The notes: generated by a model from the sequence alone, not told the origin. A stretch of 64,000 bases of DNA from Bradyrhizobium diversitatis (GCF_016031635.1 NZ_JACEGD010000011.1:1-64000), one strand, 5' to 3'; positions 33,836 to 45,362 are shown, numbered from the stretch's first letter. Numbers and translations: made by a program.

Positions 33836-35032
33836 TTACGCGCTCCATGTCTTTTCGTTGAACGGCAGGCGGATGGTGGCGCTCGCGGTGGCCGCGATGC
33901 CCTCCTCACGGCCGGTGAAGCCAAGGCGTTCGCTGGTCGTTGCCTTCACCGCGACGCGGGAGATATCGACGCCGGAGATCTCGGCGATGCGCGCGCGCAT
34001 GGTGTCGCGCAAGGGACCGATCTTCGGCCGCTCGCAGATCAGCGTCACCTCGAGATTGGCGACGCGGCCGCCGCGCTGGGCGACGCGCTCGATGGCGTAT
34101 TTCAGGAACTGGTCGGAGGAGGCGCCCTTCCATTTCGCATCGCTCGGCGGGAAGTGCGAGCCGATGTCGCCGTCGGCCAATGCCCCGAGGATGGCATCCA
34201 CTAGGGCATGCAGGCCGACATCGCCGTCGGAATGGGCCAGGAACCCCTTGGTGTGCGGCACGCGCACGCCGCAGATCATGACATGGTCGCCTTCACCGAA
34301 AGCGTGCACGTCGTAGCCGGTGCCGGTCCTGATGTCGCCGAGCAGGGCAGCTAGGCGCGCTTCCTCGCGCACGAAATCCTCGGGAGTGGTGAGCTTCATA
34401 TTGGCAACATCGCCCTCAAAGGTTGCGACCGTCAATCCCGCCCATTCGGCAATCGCGGCATCGTCGGTGAAATCAGAGCGCCCGTCCTTCGCCGCGCGAC
34501 GATGCGCCTCGAGGATGACGTCGAAACGAAAGGATTGCGGCGTCTGCGCGATTCTGAGGCGCGCCCGGTCCGGCGTGTCCTCGACATTGCCGCCCTCGCC
34601 GGTGAGCTTGATGGTATCGGTGACGGGCACGACCGGGATCGCAGCGCCGGCGCGGCCCGCCGCTTCGATCGCGCGCGAGATCACGCCTGCCGAGACGAAG
34701 GGGCGGGCGGCATCGTGGATCAGCACGATGTCCGGCTTGTGCTTCGCCAGCGCTTCGAGGCCGGCGAGCACTGAGGCCTGACGGGTGGCGCCGCCATTGG
34801 TCGGCGGCTCGTGCCTCAGCCCTGTGACCGCTGCGGTGAACATAGCGCTGTCGTCGGGGTTCACCACCGGCTGCACCGCAGATACCTCCGGGTGGCGGCT
34901 GAACGCCTCCATGGCGCGGTAGATCACCGGCACACCGCCAATCTCGCGATATTGCTTAGGCCCGCCGGCGCCCGCACGCAGTCCACGCCCGGCTGCGACG
35001 AGAACGACTGCGGTGCGCTGTGATTTCGCCAT
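33836..35032 (-). CDS. ispDF: Bifunctional IspD/IspF (MEP isoprenoid pathway)
   Basis: A 398-residue fusion performing two steps of the MEP pathway. Residues 1-225 are IspD (CDP-ME synthase) with [28 protein letters not shown] and [12 protein letters not shown]. Residues from about 240 are IspF (MECDP synthase) with [49 protein letters not shown], including the metal-binding D-H and H residues, and a [10 protein letters not shown] loop. The fusion is normal for alphaproteobacteria. ATG 35032 is preferred over an in-frame TTG 9 bases upstream. It is divergent from dusB. Confidence 0.97.
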   Translation of the reverse strand: MAKSQRTAVVLVAAGRGLRAGAGGPKQYREIGGVPVIYRAMEAFSRHPEVSAVQPVVNPDDSAMFTAAVTGLRHEPPTNGGATRQASVLAGLEALAKHKPDIVLIHDAARPFVSAGVISRAIEAAGRAGAAIPVVPVTDTIKLTGEGGNVEDTPDRARLRIAQTPQSFRFDVILEAHRRAAKDGRSDFTDDAAIAEWAGLTVATFEGDVANMKLTTPEDFVREEARLAALLGDIRTGTGYDVHAFGEGDHVMICGVRVPHTKGFLAHSDGDVGLHALVDAILGALADGDIGSHFPPSDAKWKGASSDQFLKYAIERVAQRGGRVANLEVTLICERPKIGPLRDTMRARIAEISGVDISRVAVKATTSERLGFTGREEGIAATASATIRLPFNEKTWSA

Positions 35033-35202
35033 AGGACTCAATTACTCAGTTGCTCATCAAGGAGTCGGGGAGGGGATTGCCGGCATGCCTCTAGCACGGC
35101 AGGCCCGCAAAAAAAGGGGGTTTCCCCGGATTGTGGGAAACAGCATTTTGCTGCACTGCACTTGAAAGATCTGCAGAACTGTCTAAACTGTAGGCATGAC
35201 GC

Positions 35203-35231
35203 TTGACTGCACAAGAATTGTGCGCAAGATA
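35203..35231 (+). promoter_or_regulatory. Putative dusB-ntrBC promoter with embedded inverted repeat
   Basis: TTGACT (35203-35208), 17 bases, AAGATA (35226-35231). The spacer contains the inverted repeat gcacaa-gaa-ttgtgc (35209-35223), positioned to act as an operator. The predicted start site coincides with the ATG at 35236. The rest of the dusB-ispDF gap also holds cagca-ttt-tgctg (35141-35153). Confidence 0.4.
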
Positions 35232-35235
35232 GATC

Positions 35236-36312
35236 ATGGCAGGCGCGATGAAGCCCTGCACAGTCAACGAGACCCCTGTGACCGGCTCGGCAGTATCCGG
35301 CTCTAAGCCGTTGAAAATAGGCGATATTGATATCGCCACCCCGGTCTTCCTGGCACCGATGTCGGGTGTGACTGACTCGCCCGTCCGCCGGCTGGCCGCC
35401 GAGCTTGGGGCGGGTCTCGTGGTGTCCGAAATGACCGCGAGCGATGAGCTCGCCAATGGCCACCGGATGTCCCGGTTGCGCTGCGAAGCCACCGGCATCG
35501 GCCCGCATGTAGTCCAGCTCGCCGGCTGCGAGACGCACTGGATGGCCGAAGGCGCCCGGATCGCCGAAGCCGAAGGCGCCGATATCATCGACATCAACAT
35601 GGGCTGTCCGGCCCGCCACGTCACCGGCGGCCAGTCCGGTTCAGCCTTGATGCGCGACCTTGACCATGCCGTCAGCCTGATCGATGCGACGATCGCTGCG
35701 GTGAAGGTGCCGGTGACGCTGAAGATGCGGCTCGGCTGGGACGACCAGACGCGCAACGCGCCGGAGCTGGCGCGGCGCGCGGAAGCAGCAGGCGTCGAGC
35801 TCGTCACCGTCCATGGCCGCACCCGCTGCCAGTTCTACAAGGGCGATGCCGACTGGGATGCGATCCGCGCCGTACGCGAGGCCATCTCGATCCCGCTCGT
35901 CGTCAATGGCGACATTACGTCTTACGAGAAGGCGCTCGCAGCATTGGAGGCCTCAGGCGCCGACGCCGTGATGATCGGCCGTGGTGCTCAGGGCCAGCCC
36001 TGGCTGCCCGGTCAGATCGGCCGCCGCCTGCAGGGCGGGGCCGAGGAGGCGACGCCTTCGCTCGAAACGCAGCTGCATTATGTCCGCACGCTCTATGATG
36101 GCGTCTGCGCGCTCTATGGCCTGCGCATCGGACTGAGGCATGCCCGCAAGCATCTGAGCTGGGCACTCGACGTCGCGGCGCAGGTGAGCCGTGCGCCGGC
36201 GGAGAAGCTGAAATCCTGGCGCCAGAAGATCCTGGTCTCTGAGGATCCGCGTCTCGTTCACAAGTCACTGCAAGATGCCTTCGACGACTTCGCATGGAGC
36301 GCTGCTGCATGA
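35236..36312 (+). CDS. dusB: tRNA-dihydrouridine synthase B (NifR3)
   Basis: A 358-residue FMN enzyme that reduces uridine in the tRNA D-loop. Family motifs: [52 protein letters not shown] with the catalytic Cys in [37 protein letters not shown] and [15 protein letters not shown]. First gene of the nitrogen-regulation operon, as in other alphaproteobacteria where it was named nifR3. ATG 35236 lacks a ribosome-binding site; an ATG at 35248 is an alternative. Its stop overlaps the ntrB start (atga). Confidence 0.96.
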   Translation: MAGAMKPCTVNETPVTGSAVSGSKPLKIGDIDIATPVFLAPMSGVTDSPVRRLAAELGAGLVVSEMTASDELANGHRMSRLRCEATGIGPHVVQLAGCETHWMAEGARIAEAEGADIIDINMGCPARHVTGGQSGSALMRDLDHAVSLIDATIAAVKVPVTLKMRLGWDDQTRNAPELARRAEAAGVELVTVHGRTRCQFYKGDADWDAIRAVREAISIPLVVNGDITSYEKALAALEASGADAVMIGRGAQGQPWLPGQIGRRLQGGAEEATPSLETQLHYVRTLYDGVCALYGLRIGLRHARKHLSWALDVAAQVSRAPAEKLKSWRQKILVSEDPRLVHKSLQDAFDDFAWSAAA

Positions 36313-37484
36313 GCTCAGCCGCTGAACATCGTCGGCCCCTTCAGTCCGACAGCGACGCGATCCTGGACGCCTTGCCCAATCCCGTGCTCATGATCGGGCC
36401 GGACGGCAAGATCGTCGCCGCCAATATCGCGACCGAAGCCTTCTTCGAGATCTCGACGCAGTTCCTGAAGCGGCAGTCGCTGAAGGAGCTGGTGCCGTTC
36501 GGCAGCCCGTTGCTGGCGCTGATCGACCAGGTGCGCTCGTCGAATTCGCCGGTCAACGAATACAAGGTCGATCTCGGCACGCCGCGCATGGGCGGCGACC
36601 GCCAGGTCGATCTGCACGTGGCTCCTCTCACGGAGCGGCCCGGCCACATCGTGGTGATGCTCCAGGAGCGCAGCATTGCCGACAAGATGGACCGCCAGCT
36701 CACCCATCGCAGCGCCGCGCGTTCGGTGATCGCGCTCGCCGCGATGCTGGCGCACGAGATCAAGAATCCGCTGTCCGGCATCCGCGGCGCGGCGCAGCTT
36801 CTGGAGCAGCAGGCCTCGTCCGAGGACCGCATGCTGACGCGGCTGATCTGCGACGAGGCCGACCGCATCGTGACGCTGGTCGACCGCATGGAGGTGTTCG
36901 GCGACGAGCGCCCCGTGGTGCGCGGCCCCGTCAACATCCATTCGGTGCTCGACCATGTGAAGCGGCTGGCGCAGTCGGGCTTTGCCCGCAACATCCGCTT
37001 CGTCGAGGACTACGATCCCTCGCTGCCGCCGGTGCTGGCGAACCAGGATCAGCTGATTCAGGTGTTCCTCAACCTCGTGAAGAACGCCGCCGAAGCCCTG
37101 ATCGACGTGCCGGACGCCGAGATCCAGCTCACCACCGCGTTCCGCCCCGGCGTGCGCCTGTCAGTTCCCGGTCAAAAATCCAGGGTATCCCTGCCGCTGG
37201 AATTCTGCGTGAAGGACAACGGACCAGGCGTGCCGGACGATCTTCTGCCCAATCTGTTCGATCCCTTCGTGACCACCAAGCAGACCGGCTCGGGTCTCGG
37301 CCTGGCGCTGGTCGCCAAGATCGTCGGCGATCACGGGGGCATCATCGAATGCGAATCTCAGCCGCGCAAGACCACCTTCCGCGTGCTGATGCCGATGTAT
37401 TCCACATCGGTGAAACATGCCGATCAAAGCAGTCGCGCCGACTCTGCCGGTAAGTCGTCGCCTGCGTCACAGGGGGCAAAATGA
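36309..37484 (+). CDS. ntrB: Nitrogen sensor histidine kinase NtrB
   Basis: A 391-residue cytosolic sensor kinase. The N-terminal PAS domain ([24 protein letters not shown]) is followed by the dimerisation/phosphoacceptor domain with H149 in [22 protein letters not shown], then the ATPase domain with N box [15 protein letters not shown]1 DNGPGVPDD and G2 GSGLGLALV. NtrB phosphorylates NtrC under nitrogen limitation and is controlled by PII proteins. It has no membrane segments, as expected. Start fixed by the atga overlap with dusB. Confidence 0.97.
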   Translation: MSSAAEHRRPLQSDSDAILDALPNPVLMIGPDGKIVAANIATEAFFEISTQFLKRQSLKELVPFGSPLLALIDQVRSSNSPVNEYKVDLGTPRMGGDRQVDLHVAPLTERPGHIVVMLQERSIADKMDRQLTHRSAARSVIALAAMLAHEIKNPLSGIRGAAQLLEQQASSEDRMLTRLICDEADRIVTLVDRMEVFGDERPVVRGPVNIHSVLDHVKRLAQSGFARNIRFVEDYDPSLPPVLANQDQLIQVFLNLVKNAAEALIDVPDAEIQLTTAFRPGVRLSVPGQKSRVSLPLEFCVKDNGPGVPDDLLPNLFDPFVTTKQTGSGLGLALVAKIVGDHGGIIECESQPRKTTFRVLMPMYSTSVKHADQSSRADSAGKSSPASQGAK

Positions 37485-37493
37485 GGATCAACG

Positions 37494-38936
<1,443 letters not shown>

Positions 38937-38955
38937 TCCCTCGAAGCGGACGGTA

Positions 38956-38987
38956 GCTCAGCTCCCCCTACCATGGTGGAGCTGAGC
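38956..38987 (+). terminator. Strong hairpin after ntrC
   Basis: Perfect 10-bp stem gctcagctcc (38956-38965) and ggagctgagc (38978-38987) with a 12-base loop, 20 bases after the ntrC stop. No T-run follows, so it may be a processing/stability hairpin or Rho-linked terminator that separates ntrBC from ntrYX. Confidence 0.55.
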
Positions 38988-39099
38988 CTGTCCGAATCGC
39001 GCTGGCCGTGGTGGCTGACGCGGTGAGCAGAAGTCCCGACGGGACTGTAATGTTCCGCCCGCACATTCAAATTGATCATTCCAGCCGCAACGCGGCCAT

Positions 39100-39246
39100 C
39101 TATCTGACCAGTCCGCCGGGTGCTGGCACCACGCTCGCGAGATTCAGGAGCGGCTGCTGAAGACCGAGGCCGTTGACCAAGAGGTCGGCGGCCACGATCA
39201 GCAGCAGAACGGCCGAAACCATCGTCGCGAGAAAGATCCTATCCAT
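39100..39246 (-). CDS. Possible small membrane protein, antisense in ntrC-ntrY gap
   Basis: A 48-residue frame MDRIFLATMVSAVLLLIVAA... with one clear transmembrane helix, then LLVNGLGLQQPLLNLASVVPAPGG. Composition is protein-like, but the ribosome-binding site is weak. It occupies the 486-base gap between ntrC and ntrY, where I see nothing else besides the hairpin at 38956. Real gene status uncertain. Confidence 0.35.
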   Translation of the reverse strand: MDRIFLATMVSAVLLLIVAADLLVNGLGLQQPLLNLASVVPAPGGLVR

Positions 39247-39422
39247 GCGGATCAAGCCGGGATGGTGGGAATCCGTTCCGCCCAAACGGCATGTGCCTGT
39301 GGATTGCGCGGGTCCGCCATGGCGGACGCGCCGCGGAATTGTCGCAATTCGGCAACAATGTGGTACGAATACATCAGTATCCGCGCGTCCGCGGACCCGT
39401 TTTCAGCACCGCCATTGCCGGA

Positions 39423-41825
39423 ATGACCAGCGCAGATACCTCGGCCGCACACTTTGACACGGCCCCAGCGGAAGAGCCCCGGCGTTGGTCGGTGCGACGC
39501 TGGCTGGCACCCTTTGCCGTGGCGCTGGCGCTGCTGTCGGCCCTCCTGACCTTCCTGGTCCTGACGGGTCTGAGCACGATCGAGCCGACGCCCGGGGTGG
39601 TCCGCACATTCTATCTGATCAATGCCGCCACGATCCTGCTGCTGGTCGGGATCATCATCCGGGAACTCTGGCAGCTGATCCTGGCGCGGCGGCGGGGCAG
39701 GGCGGCGGCGCGTCTTCACGTCCAGATCGTCAGCCTGTTCTCGATCGTGGCGGTGCTGCCGGCGGTGCTGGTCTCCGTCGTTGCCAACGTCACCATCGAG
39801 CGCGGCCTCGACCGGTTGTTCTCCGGCCCGACCAAGGAGGTGATCCAGAACTCACTGACGATCGCGCGGGCCTATATGCAGGACCACGCGCAGCTGATCC
39901 GCGGCGACATTCTCGGCATGGCCAACGATATCGCGCACGCAAGGCCGCTCTACGACCAGGATCGCCGCTCGTTCCGGGAGATGCTGACGGCGAGCGCCGC
40001 CTCGCGCAATTTGCCGGGCGCGATGATCATCGACAAGAACACCAATATCCTGGAATCCGCCGACACCGGCATGCGGCTGGCTTATTCGCCGCCCGCGCCG
40101 GACTTCCTCAGCAATGTCAACGAGAACGAACCCGAGATCGCGGTCCTGCCGGACGCGAGCTTTGTCGCCGCGGTGATCCGCCTGCGCGCCTTCAACGACA
40201 CCTTCCTCTATGTCGCCCGTCCGCTCGATCCGAACGTCGTCAATCAGCTCAAGCAGACCGAAGTCAGCGTCGCCGAATACGCCCAGATCGAGTCACGCCG
40301 CCTCGGCATCCAGGTCGCCTTCGCGCTGATGTTCGCGGTGATCGCGCTCACCATCCTGATGGCCTCGGTGCTGATCGGCCTCAACTTCGCCAACTCGCTG
40401 GTCTCGCCGATCCGGCGGCTGATGAACGCGGCCCATACGGTTTCGACCGGCGACCTCCATGTGAAGGTGCCGGTGCATCAGTCGGAAGGCGATCTCGCCC
40501 AGCTGGGCGAGACTTTCAACAAGATGACGCAGGAATTGCGCAGCCAGCGCGACGAACTGGTCAATGCCAGCGACCTCATCGACAGCCGCCGCCGTTTCAT
40601 CGAGGCCGTGCTGTCCTCGGCGAGCGCCGGCATCATCGGCGTCGATACTTCCGGCAGCGTCGGCATCCTCAACCGTTCGGCCGAGAAGCTGATCGGGCAC
40701 TCCGAAGCGGAGACGCTGGGCCATCCGCTCTCGGACGTGCTGCCCGAGCTCGACGAGATGATGAAGACGGCGCGGGAAGGGACCCAGCGCCTGGTGCAGG
40801 GGCAGATCACCATCACCCGCGACGGTGCCGAGCGCAATCTGTCGGTCCGCGTCAGCGCCGAGAAGAACCAGCCGCACGACAGCTACATCATCACGCTCGA
40901 CGACATCACCGAGCTGGTCTCGGCCCAGCGCACCTCGGCCTGGGGCGACGTGGCGCGCCGCATCGCTCACGAGATCAAGAACCCGCTGACGCCGATCCAG
41001 CTCTCCGCCGAGCGCATCCGCCGCAAGTTCGGCAAGTCCATCACCGAGGTCAAGGACAAGCAGATCTTCGACCAGTGCACCGACACCATCGTGCGCCAGG
41101 TCGACGACATCAGGCGCATGGTCGACGAGTTCTCGCGTTTTGCGCGGATGCCCAAACCAGTGATGGAAGGCGAGGACGTCGCCGACACCGTGCGTCAGGC
41201 GGTGTTCCTGATGAAGGTCGCCCATCCCGAAATCGATATCGAGGCCGAGTTCAAGGACGATCCGCTCCGCGCCCAGTTCGACCGGCGGCTGATCTCCCAG
41301 GCGGTGACCAACATCGTCAAGAACGCCACCGAGGCAATCGAGCAGGTCCCCCCCGAGGAGCTCGGCAAAGGCCGAATCGACGTCGTGGTGTCGCGCGAGG
41401 GCGACGACGTGCTGATCGACGTCATCGACAACGGTATCGGCCTGCCCAAGGTCGCGCGCTCGCGCTTGCTCGAGCCGTACGTCACCACGCGTGCCAAGGG
41501 CACGGGCCTGGGGCTGGCCATCGTCGGCCGCGTGCTGGAAGACCATGGCGGGCGGATCGAGCTGAAGGACGCCTCCGACTTCCGCGAAGGCCAGCGCGGC
41601 GCCTGGATGCGGATGCGCTTTGCGATCTCGGGGCAACCCGCGAAATCCGGGGGCGTCGAGCCAGCGCCCAGCGAAGCAACCAAGCCGGAAAACAAGGCAG
41701 CGGTCACGGAATCCGTGAACAAATCCAGCAGCGAGCTGGAAACAAAAGAGCCGCCTGCCGGAACCAAAGAGCCGGCTGAAAAGACCAATGAATCAACGAA
41801 AATCGAAGCCTCAACGGGCAGCTGA
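39423..41825 (+). CDS. ntrY: Nitrogen sensor histidine kinase NtrY
   Basis: An 800-residue membrane-bound sensor kinase. Several N-terminal transmembrane helices (LAPFAVALALLSALLTFLVL, FYLINAATILLLVGIIIREL, IVSLFSIVAVLPAVLVSVVA) and a periplasmic sensor loop are followed by another helix (FALMFAVIALTILMASVLIG), HAMP (LVSPIRRLMNAAHTVSTGDL), PAS, and the kinase core with the H-box [24 protein letters not shown], the asparagine box and GTGLGLAIVGRVLEDHGG. The C-terminus is a disordered Lys/Glu-rich tail. It pairs with NtrX. ATG 39423 chosen because the upstream translation is not family-like. Confidence 0.95.
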   Translation: MTSADTSAAHFDTAPAEEPRRWSVRRWLAPFAVALALLSALLTFLVLTGLSTIEPTPGVVRTFYLINAATILLLVGIIIRELWQLILARRRGRAAARLHVQIVSLFSIVAVLPAVLVSVVANVTIERGLDRLFSGPTKEVIQNSLTIARAYMQDHAQLIRGDILGMANDIAHARPLYDQDRRSFREMLTASAASRNLPGAMIIDKNTNILESADTGMRLAYSPPAPDFLSNVNENEPEIAVLPDASFVAAVIRLRAFNDTFLYVARPLDPNVVNQLKQTEVSVAEYAQIESRRLGIQVAFALMFAVIALTILMASVLIGLNFANSLVSPIRRLMNAAHTVSTGDLHVKVPVHQSEGDLAQLGETFNKMTQELRSQRDELVNASDLIDSRRRFIEAVLSSASAGIIGVDTSGSVGILNRSAEKLIGHSEAETLGHPLSDVLPELDEMMKTAREGTQRLVQGQITITRDGAERNLSVRVSAEKNQPHDSYIITLDDITELVSAQRTSAWGDVARRIAHEIKNPLTPIQLSAERIRRKFGKSITEVKDKQIFDQCTDTIVRQVDDIRRMVDEFSRFARMPKPVMEGEDVADTVRQAVFLMKVAHPEIDIEAEFKDDPLRAQFDRRLISQAVTNIVKNATEAIEQVPPEELGKGRIDVVVSREGDDVLIDVIDNGIGLPKVARSRLLEPYVTTRAKGTGLGLAIVGRVLEDHGGRIELKDASDFREGQRGAWMRMRFAISGQPAKSGGVEPAPSEATKPENKAAVTESVNKSSSELETKEPPAGTKEPAEKTNESTKIEASTGS

Positions 41826-41842
41826 CAACACAGGCGCGATCC

Positions 41843-43213
41843 ATGGCAAGTGAAATTCTGATTGTCGATGATGAGGCCGATATTCGGGATCTCGTTGCGG
41901 GCATTCTCGAAGACGAGGGGTTCGTGACCCGGACCGCACGCGACAGCGATACGGCGCTCGCCGAGATTGCCAATCGGCGGCCGCATCTGGTGTTTCTCGA
42001 CATCTGGCTGCAAGGCTCCAAGCTCGACGGCTTGCAGCTGCTGGAGCAGGTCAAGAAGGATAATGCCGATCTGCCGGTCGTGATGATCTCCGGCCACGGC
42101 AACATCGAGACCGCGGTCGCCGCGATCAAGCGCGGCGCCTACGATTTCATCGAGAAGCCGTTCAAGGCTGACCGGCTGATCCTGGTCGCGACCCGAGCGC
42201 TGGAGAACTCGCGACTCAAGCGCGAGGTCAAGGAGCTGAAGCAGCTCGCGCCGAGCGCGAGCCAGCTCGTCGGCCGCTCGCCCAGCATGAACCAGCTGCG
42301 CCAGACCATCGAGCGCGCGGCGAAGGCCAACAGCCGCATCCTGATCGTCGGCCCAGCCGGCGCCGGTAAGGAATTGACCGCTCGCACGCTGCATACGGCC
42401 TCGGGCCGTGCCGACGGCCCCTTCGTGGTGATCAACGCGGCGGCGATCACGCCCGAGCGCATGGAGCACGAGCTGTTCGGCATCGAGCAGTCCAATGGCG
42501 AGCAGCCGCGCAAGCCTGGTGCGCTCGAGGAAGCCCATGGCGGCACGCTGTTCATCGACGAAATCGCCGACATGCCGCGCGAGACCCAGAACAAGATCCT
42601 GCGCGTGCTGGTGGAGCAGTCGTTCCAGCGCGTCGGCGGTACCGCCAGGGTGCAGGTCGACGTGCGCATCATCTCCTCGACCGCGCGCAACCTGGAGGAG
42701 GAGATCGCGGCCGGCCGTTTCCGCGAGGACCTCTATCACCGGCTCTCGGTGGTGCCGATCCGCGTGCCCGCGCTGTCGGAGCGGCGCGAGGACATTCCGG
42801 AATTGATCGACTATTTCATGGAGCAGATTTCCGCCGGCAGCGGCCTTCCCAAGCGCCAGATCGGGCAGGACGCGATGGCGGTGCTGCAATCCCATGTTTG
42901 GCCCGGCAATGTGCGTCAGCTCCGCAACAACGTCGAGAGGGTGATGATTCTCGCGGCAGGCGGGCCGGAGGTCATCATCACGGCCGACATGTTGCCGCAG
43001 GACGTCGGCTCGATGGTGCCGGCGATGCCGACCAGCAACAATGGCGAGCACATCATGGGCTTGCCGCTGCGTGAGGCGCGCGAAGTGTTCGAGCGCGACT
43101 ATTTAATTGCGCAGATAAGCCGTTTTTCAGGAAATATTTCTCGTACGGCCGAGTTCGTTGGCATGGAACGTTCGGCGTTGCACCGCAAATTGAAAGCGCT
43201 CGGCGTCGGCTAA
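41843..43213 (+). CDS. ntrX: Nitrogen response regulator NtrX
   Basis: A 456-residue NtrC-like regulator. Receiver with D53 (LVFLDIWLQG), AAA+ domain with a Walker A variant GPAGAGKE, Walker B GGTLFIDEIADMP, and a Fis-type HTH (GNISRTAEFVGMERSALHRKL). The GAFTGA loop is absent; the corresponding segment reads LFGIEQSNGEQPRKPGAL. This is normal for NtrX and implies that it does not activate sigma-54 polymerase. It follows ntrY by 17 bases. Confidence 0.96.
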   Translation: MASEILIVDDEADIRDLVAGILEDEGFVTRTARDSDTALAEIANRRPHLVFLDIWLQGSKLDGLQLLEQVKKDNADLPVVMISGHGNIETAVAAIKRGAYDFIEKPFKADRLILVATRALENSRLKREVKELKQLAPSASQLVGRSPSMNQLRQTIERAAKANSRILIVGPAGAGKELTARTLHTASGRADGPFVVINAAAITPERMEHELFGIEQSNGEQPRKPGALEEAHGGTLFIDEIADMPRETQNKILRVLVEQSFQRVGGTARVQVDVRIISSTARNLEEEIAAGRFREDLYHRLSVVPIRVPALSERREDIPELIDYFMEQISAGSGLPKRQIGQDAMAVLQSHVWPGNVRQLRNNVERVMILAAGGPEVIITADMLPQDVGSMVPAMPTSNNGEHIMGLPLREAREVFERDYLIAQISRFSGNISRTAEFVGMERSALHRKLKALGVG

Positions 43214-43434
43214 TGCGTTTTCGAGCGGGGTGGAGACCGGTTCGCGTCAAGAAGACGCGTCAAAACAATAGGCCAGCGCGCGACCTTGCGGCCAGGCGTC
43301 AGGAATAAGCGAGGAAGATCATCGATTTCCGTAGTTTTCCGGGACAATAGGGCGTGGCCTGCCGCGTGAAGCGGCTTGCCTAATATCCCGACCTGTCCTC
43401 TAATCGAACCGCTGTTCCTTCCGAGGGGGATCTC

Positions 43435-43596
43435 ATGAGGGACAGCAACCGGGAGAGGCCCCGAACGTCACAAGAGGGCCGCAACCGGCGCAATAAAAAG
43501 AAACTCAAAGCGAGAAAAAAACAATGGCGGCAGACCGCGCACAAAACCTACAGGACACATTCCTTAATCACGTTCGCAAAACCAAGACGCCACTGA
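43435..43596 (+). CDS. Basic upstream ORF overlapping hfq start
   Basis: A 53-residue frame starting [20 protein letters not shown], with a strong Shine-Dalgarno (gaggggg, about 7 bases before ATG 43435), running in another frame over the first 73 bases of hfq. It is extremely basic ([13 protein letters not shown]). It could regulate hfq translation by coupling or by ribosome occupancy. The 5' part of the ntrX-hfq gap (43214-43434) holds no other ORF; a TAATAT -10-like element is at 43381-43386. Not established as a real gene. Confidence 0.35.
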   Translation: MRDSNRERPRTSQEGRNRRNKKKLKARKKQWRQTAHKTYRTHSLITFAKPRRH

Positions 43597-43772
43597 CGAT
43601 CTTTCTGGTCAACGGAGTGAAGCTCCAGGGCATCGTGACCTGGTTCGACAATTTCTGTTTGCTGCTGCGGCGCGACGGTCACTCGCAGCTGGTCTACAAG
43701 CATGCGATCTCGACCATCATGCCGGGCGCACCCATCCAGTTGTTCGAAGGCGGCGAGGATCAGCCGACTTGA
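43524..43772 (+). CDS. hfq: RNA chaperone Hfq
   Basis: An 82-residue Sm-like hexameric RNA-binding protein. [61 protein letters not shown] contains the Sm1 motif and the Sm2 YKHAIST motif (the proximal-site H). It is needed for nif gene expression in rhizobia through NifA, which fits its place after ntrX. The start lacks a clear Shine-Dalgarno; the upstream is purine-rich (gcgagaaaaaaaca). Confidence 0.98.
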   Translation: MAADRAQNLQDTFLNHVRKTKTPLTIFLVNGVKLQGIVTWFDNFCLLLRRDGHSQLVYKHAISTIMPGAPIQLFEGGEDQPT

Positions 43773-43783
43773 GAGTGATCTGA

Positions 43784-45163
43784 TTGGAACCCCGGAATTT
43801 CGACGGGGATGCCGACCGTCCGCGGTCGGCAGGGGCCAATACGGGGCGGGTGCTGGTCATCGGCCCCTATTTGCGGGTGCGTGCAGGGAATGCTGACGCG
43901 CAATCGGAAGGCCATGTCCTGCGCAACACCGAGGCCCGGCTCGACGAGGCCGCGGGCCTCGCGCGCGCGATCGATCTCGTCATTGCCGATGCCATCATCG
44001 CTCCGGTCAGCCAGATTCGGCCCGCGACCTATATCGGCAAGGGCAAGGTCGAAGAGATCGCAGGGCTGATCAAGAGTCTGGAGGTCGAGCTCGTGGTGAT
44101 GGATTGCGCGCTGGCGCCGATCCAGCAGCGCAATCTCGAGAAGGAATGGCAGGCCAAGGTGCTCGACCGCACCGGACTCATTCTGGAGATCTTCGGCCGC
44201 CGCGCCAAGACCAGGGAGGGCTCGCTCCAGGTCGAGCTTGCGCATCTCAACTACCAGCGCTCGCGCCTGGTGCGCTCATGGACCCATCTCGAACGCCAGC
44301 GCGGCGGTTTCGGCTTCATGGGCGGTCCTGGCGAGACGCAGATCGAGGCGGATCGCCGCCTGATTCAGGAGCGCATCTCCAAGCTCGAGAGCGAGCTGAA
44401 AAAGGTACAGGCGACGCGGCGCTTGCATCGCGCCGGCCGCCAGCGCGTACCGTATCGCGTCGTCGCGCTGGTTGGCTACACCAATGCCGGCAAATCGACG
44501 CTGTTCAACCGCCTGACCCGCGCCGACGTGCAGGCGGCCGACATGCTGTTTGCGACGCTCGACCCCACCTTGCGCGCACTCACTTTGCCGCATGGCGGCA
44601 AGGCGATGCTGTCGGACACCGTCGGCTTCATCTCAAATCTGCCGACCCAGCTCGTCGCCGCCTTCCGTGCCACGCTGGAGGAGGTGCTGGAGGCCGACGT
44701 CATCCTGCATGTCCGCGACATCTCGCATGAAGACGCCGAGGCGCAGCAGAGCGACGTCGATGCCGTTCTGCGTCAGCTCGGCATCAACCCCGATGATTCC
44801 GGCCGCATTATCGAAGTCTGGAACAAGATCGATCGGTACGATGCCGAGCAACGCGAAGAGCTGCTCAACATCGCCGCGCGCAGGCCGGACGATCATCCGG
44901 CGATGCTGGTCTCCGCTGTGTCAGGCGAGGGCATCGATGCACTGCTCGCCGCGATCGAGGAACGCCTCGCCGCCAAACGCACCACGCTCGATCTCTCCGT
45001 CGACGCCTCGGACGGTGCCGGCATCAGCTGGCTGCATCGTAACGCCGAGGTCCTGTCGAAGGAGCTGCACGACGGCCGCTTCGACATGACCGTGCGGGTG
45101 GACGAGACCAAGCGGGATATCGTGGTGAACAGGTTCGACGCCGTGCCGCATCACGCGACGTAG
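43784..45163 (+). CDS. hflX: GTPase HflX
   Basis: A 459-residue ribosome-associated GTPase that splits stalled ribosomes. N-terminal HflX domain (VIADAIIAPVSQIRPATYIGKGKVEEIAGLI, then VELVVMDCALAPIQQRNLEKEW and VLDRTGLILEIFGRRAKTREG), coiled region, and the GTPase domain with G1 GYTNAGKST (from residue 231), G3 DTVGFI and G4 WNKID. The frame begins at TTG 43784, 11 bases after hfq; homology supports a start close to there. Confidence 0.96.
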   Translation: MEPRNFDGDADRPRSAGANTGRVLVIGPYLRVRAGNADAQSEGHVLRNTEARLDEAAGLARAIDLVIADAIIAPVSQIRPATYIGKGKVEEIAGLIKSLEVELVVMDCALAPIQQRNLEKEWQAKVLDRTGLILEIFGRRAKTREGSLQVELAHLNYQRSRLVRSWTHLERQRGGFGFMGGPGETQIEADRRLIQERISKLESELKKVQATRRLHRAGRQRVPYRVVALVGYTNAGKSTLFNRLTRADVQAADMLFATLDPTLRALTLPHGGKAMLSDTVGFISNLPTQLVAAFRATLEEVLEADVILHVRDISHEDAEAQQSDVDAVLRQLGINPDDSGRIIEVWNKIDRYDAEQREELLNIAARRPDDHPAMLVSAVSGEGIDALLAAIEERLAAKRTTLDLSVDASDGAGISWLHRNAEVLSKELHDGRFDMTVRVDETKRDIVVNRFDAVPHHAT

Positions 45164-45206
45164 GTCCCGCCTCGTGAGTTGCACCAATTGCGTCCTCAAC
45201 AGCGAT

Positions 45207-45362
45207 GTCGTCCCGGACAAGCGTAAGCGCAGATCCGGGACCCATAGCCACAGGACGCCGTTTGGCGGAAGGCTCGTGGTTATCAGATTGCCGCTACAAC
45301 CGCTCCCTGGGGTTATGGGTCCCGGATCTGCGCGCGCTTGAGGCGCGCTTGTCCGGGACGAC
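45207..45362. repeat. Intergenic palindromic repeat (copy 4, tcccgg class)
   Basis: Outer arms gtcgtcccggacaagcg (45207) and complement (45346-45362). Inner arms gcagatccgggacccata and complement tatgggtcccggatctgc (45314-45331). It lies between convergent hflX and mazG. Confidence 0.8.

Noticed and set aside
41843..43213. Loss of the GAFTGA loop in NtrX as a mutation
   Set aside because: Absence of GAFTGA is normal for NtrX in alphaproteobacteria.
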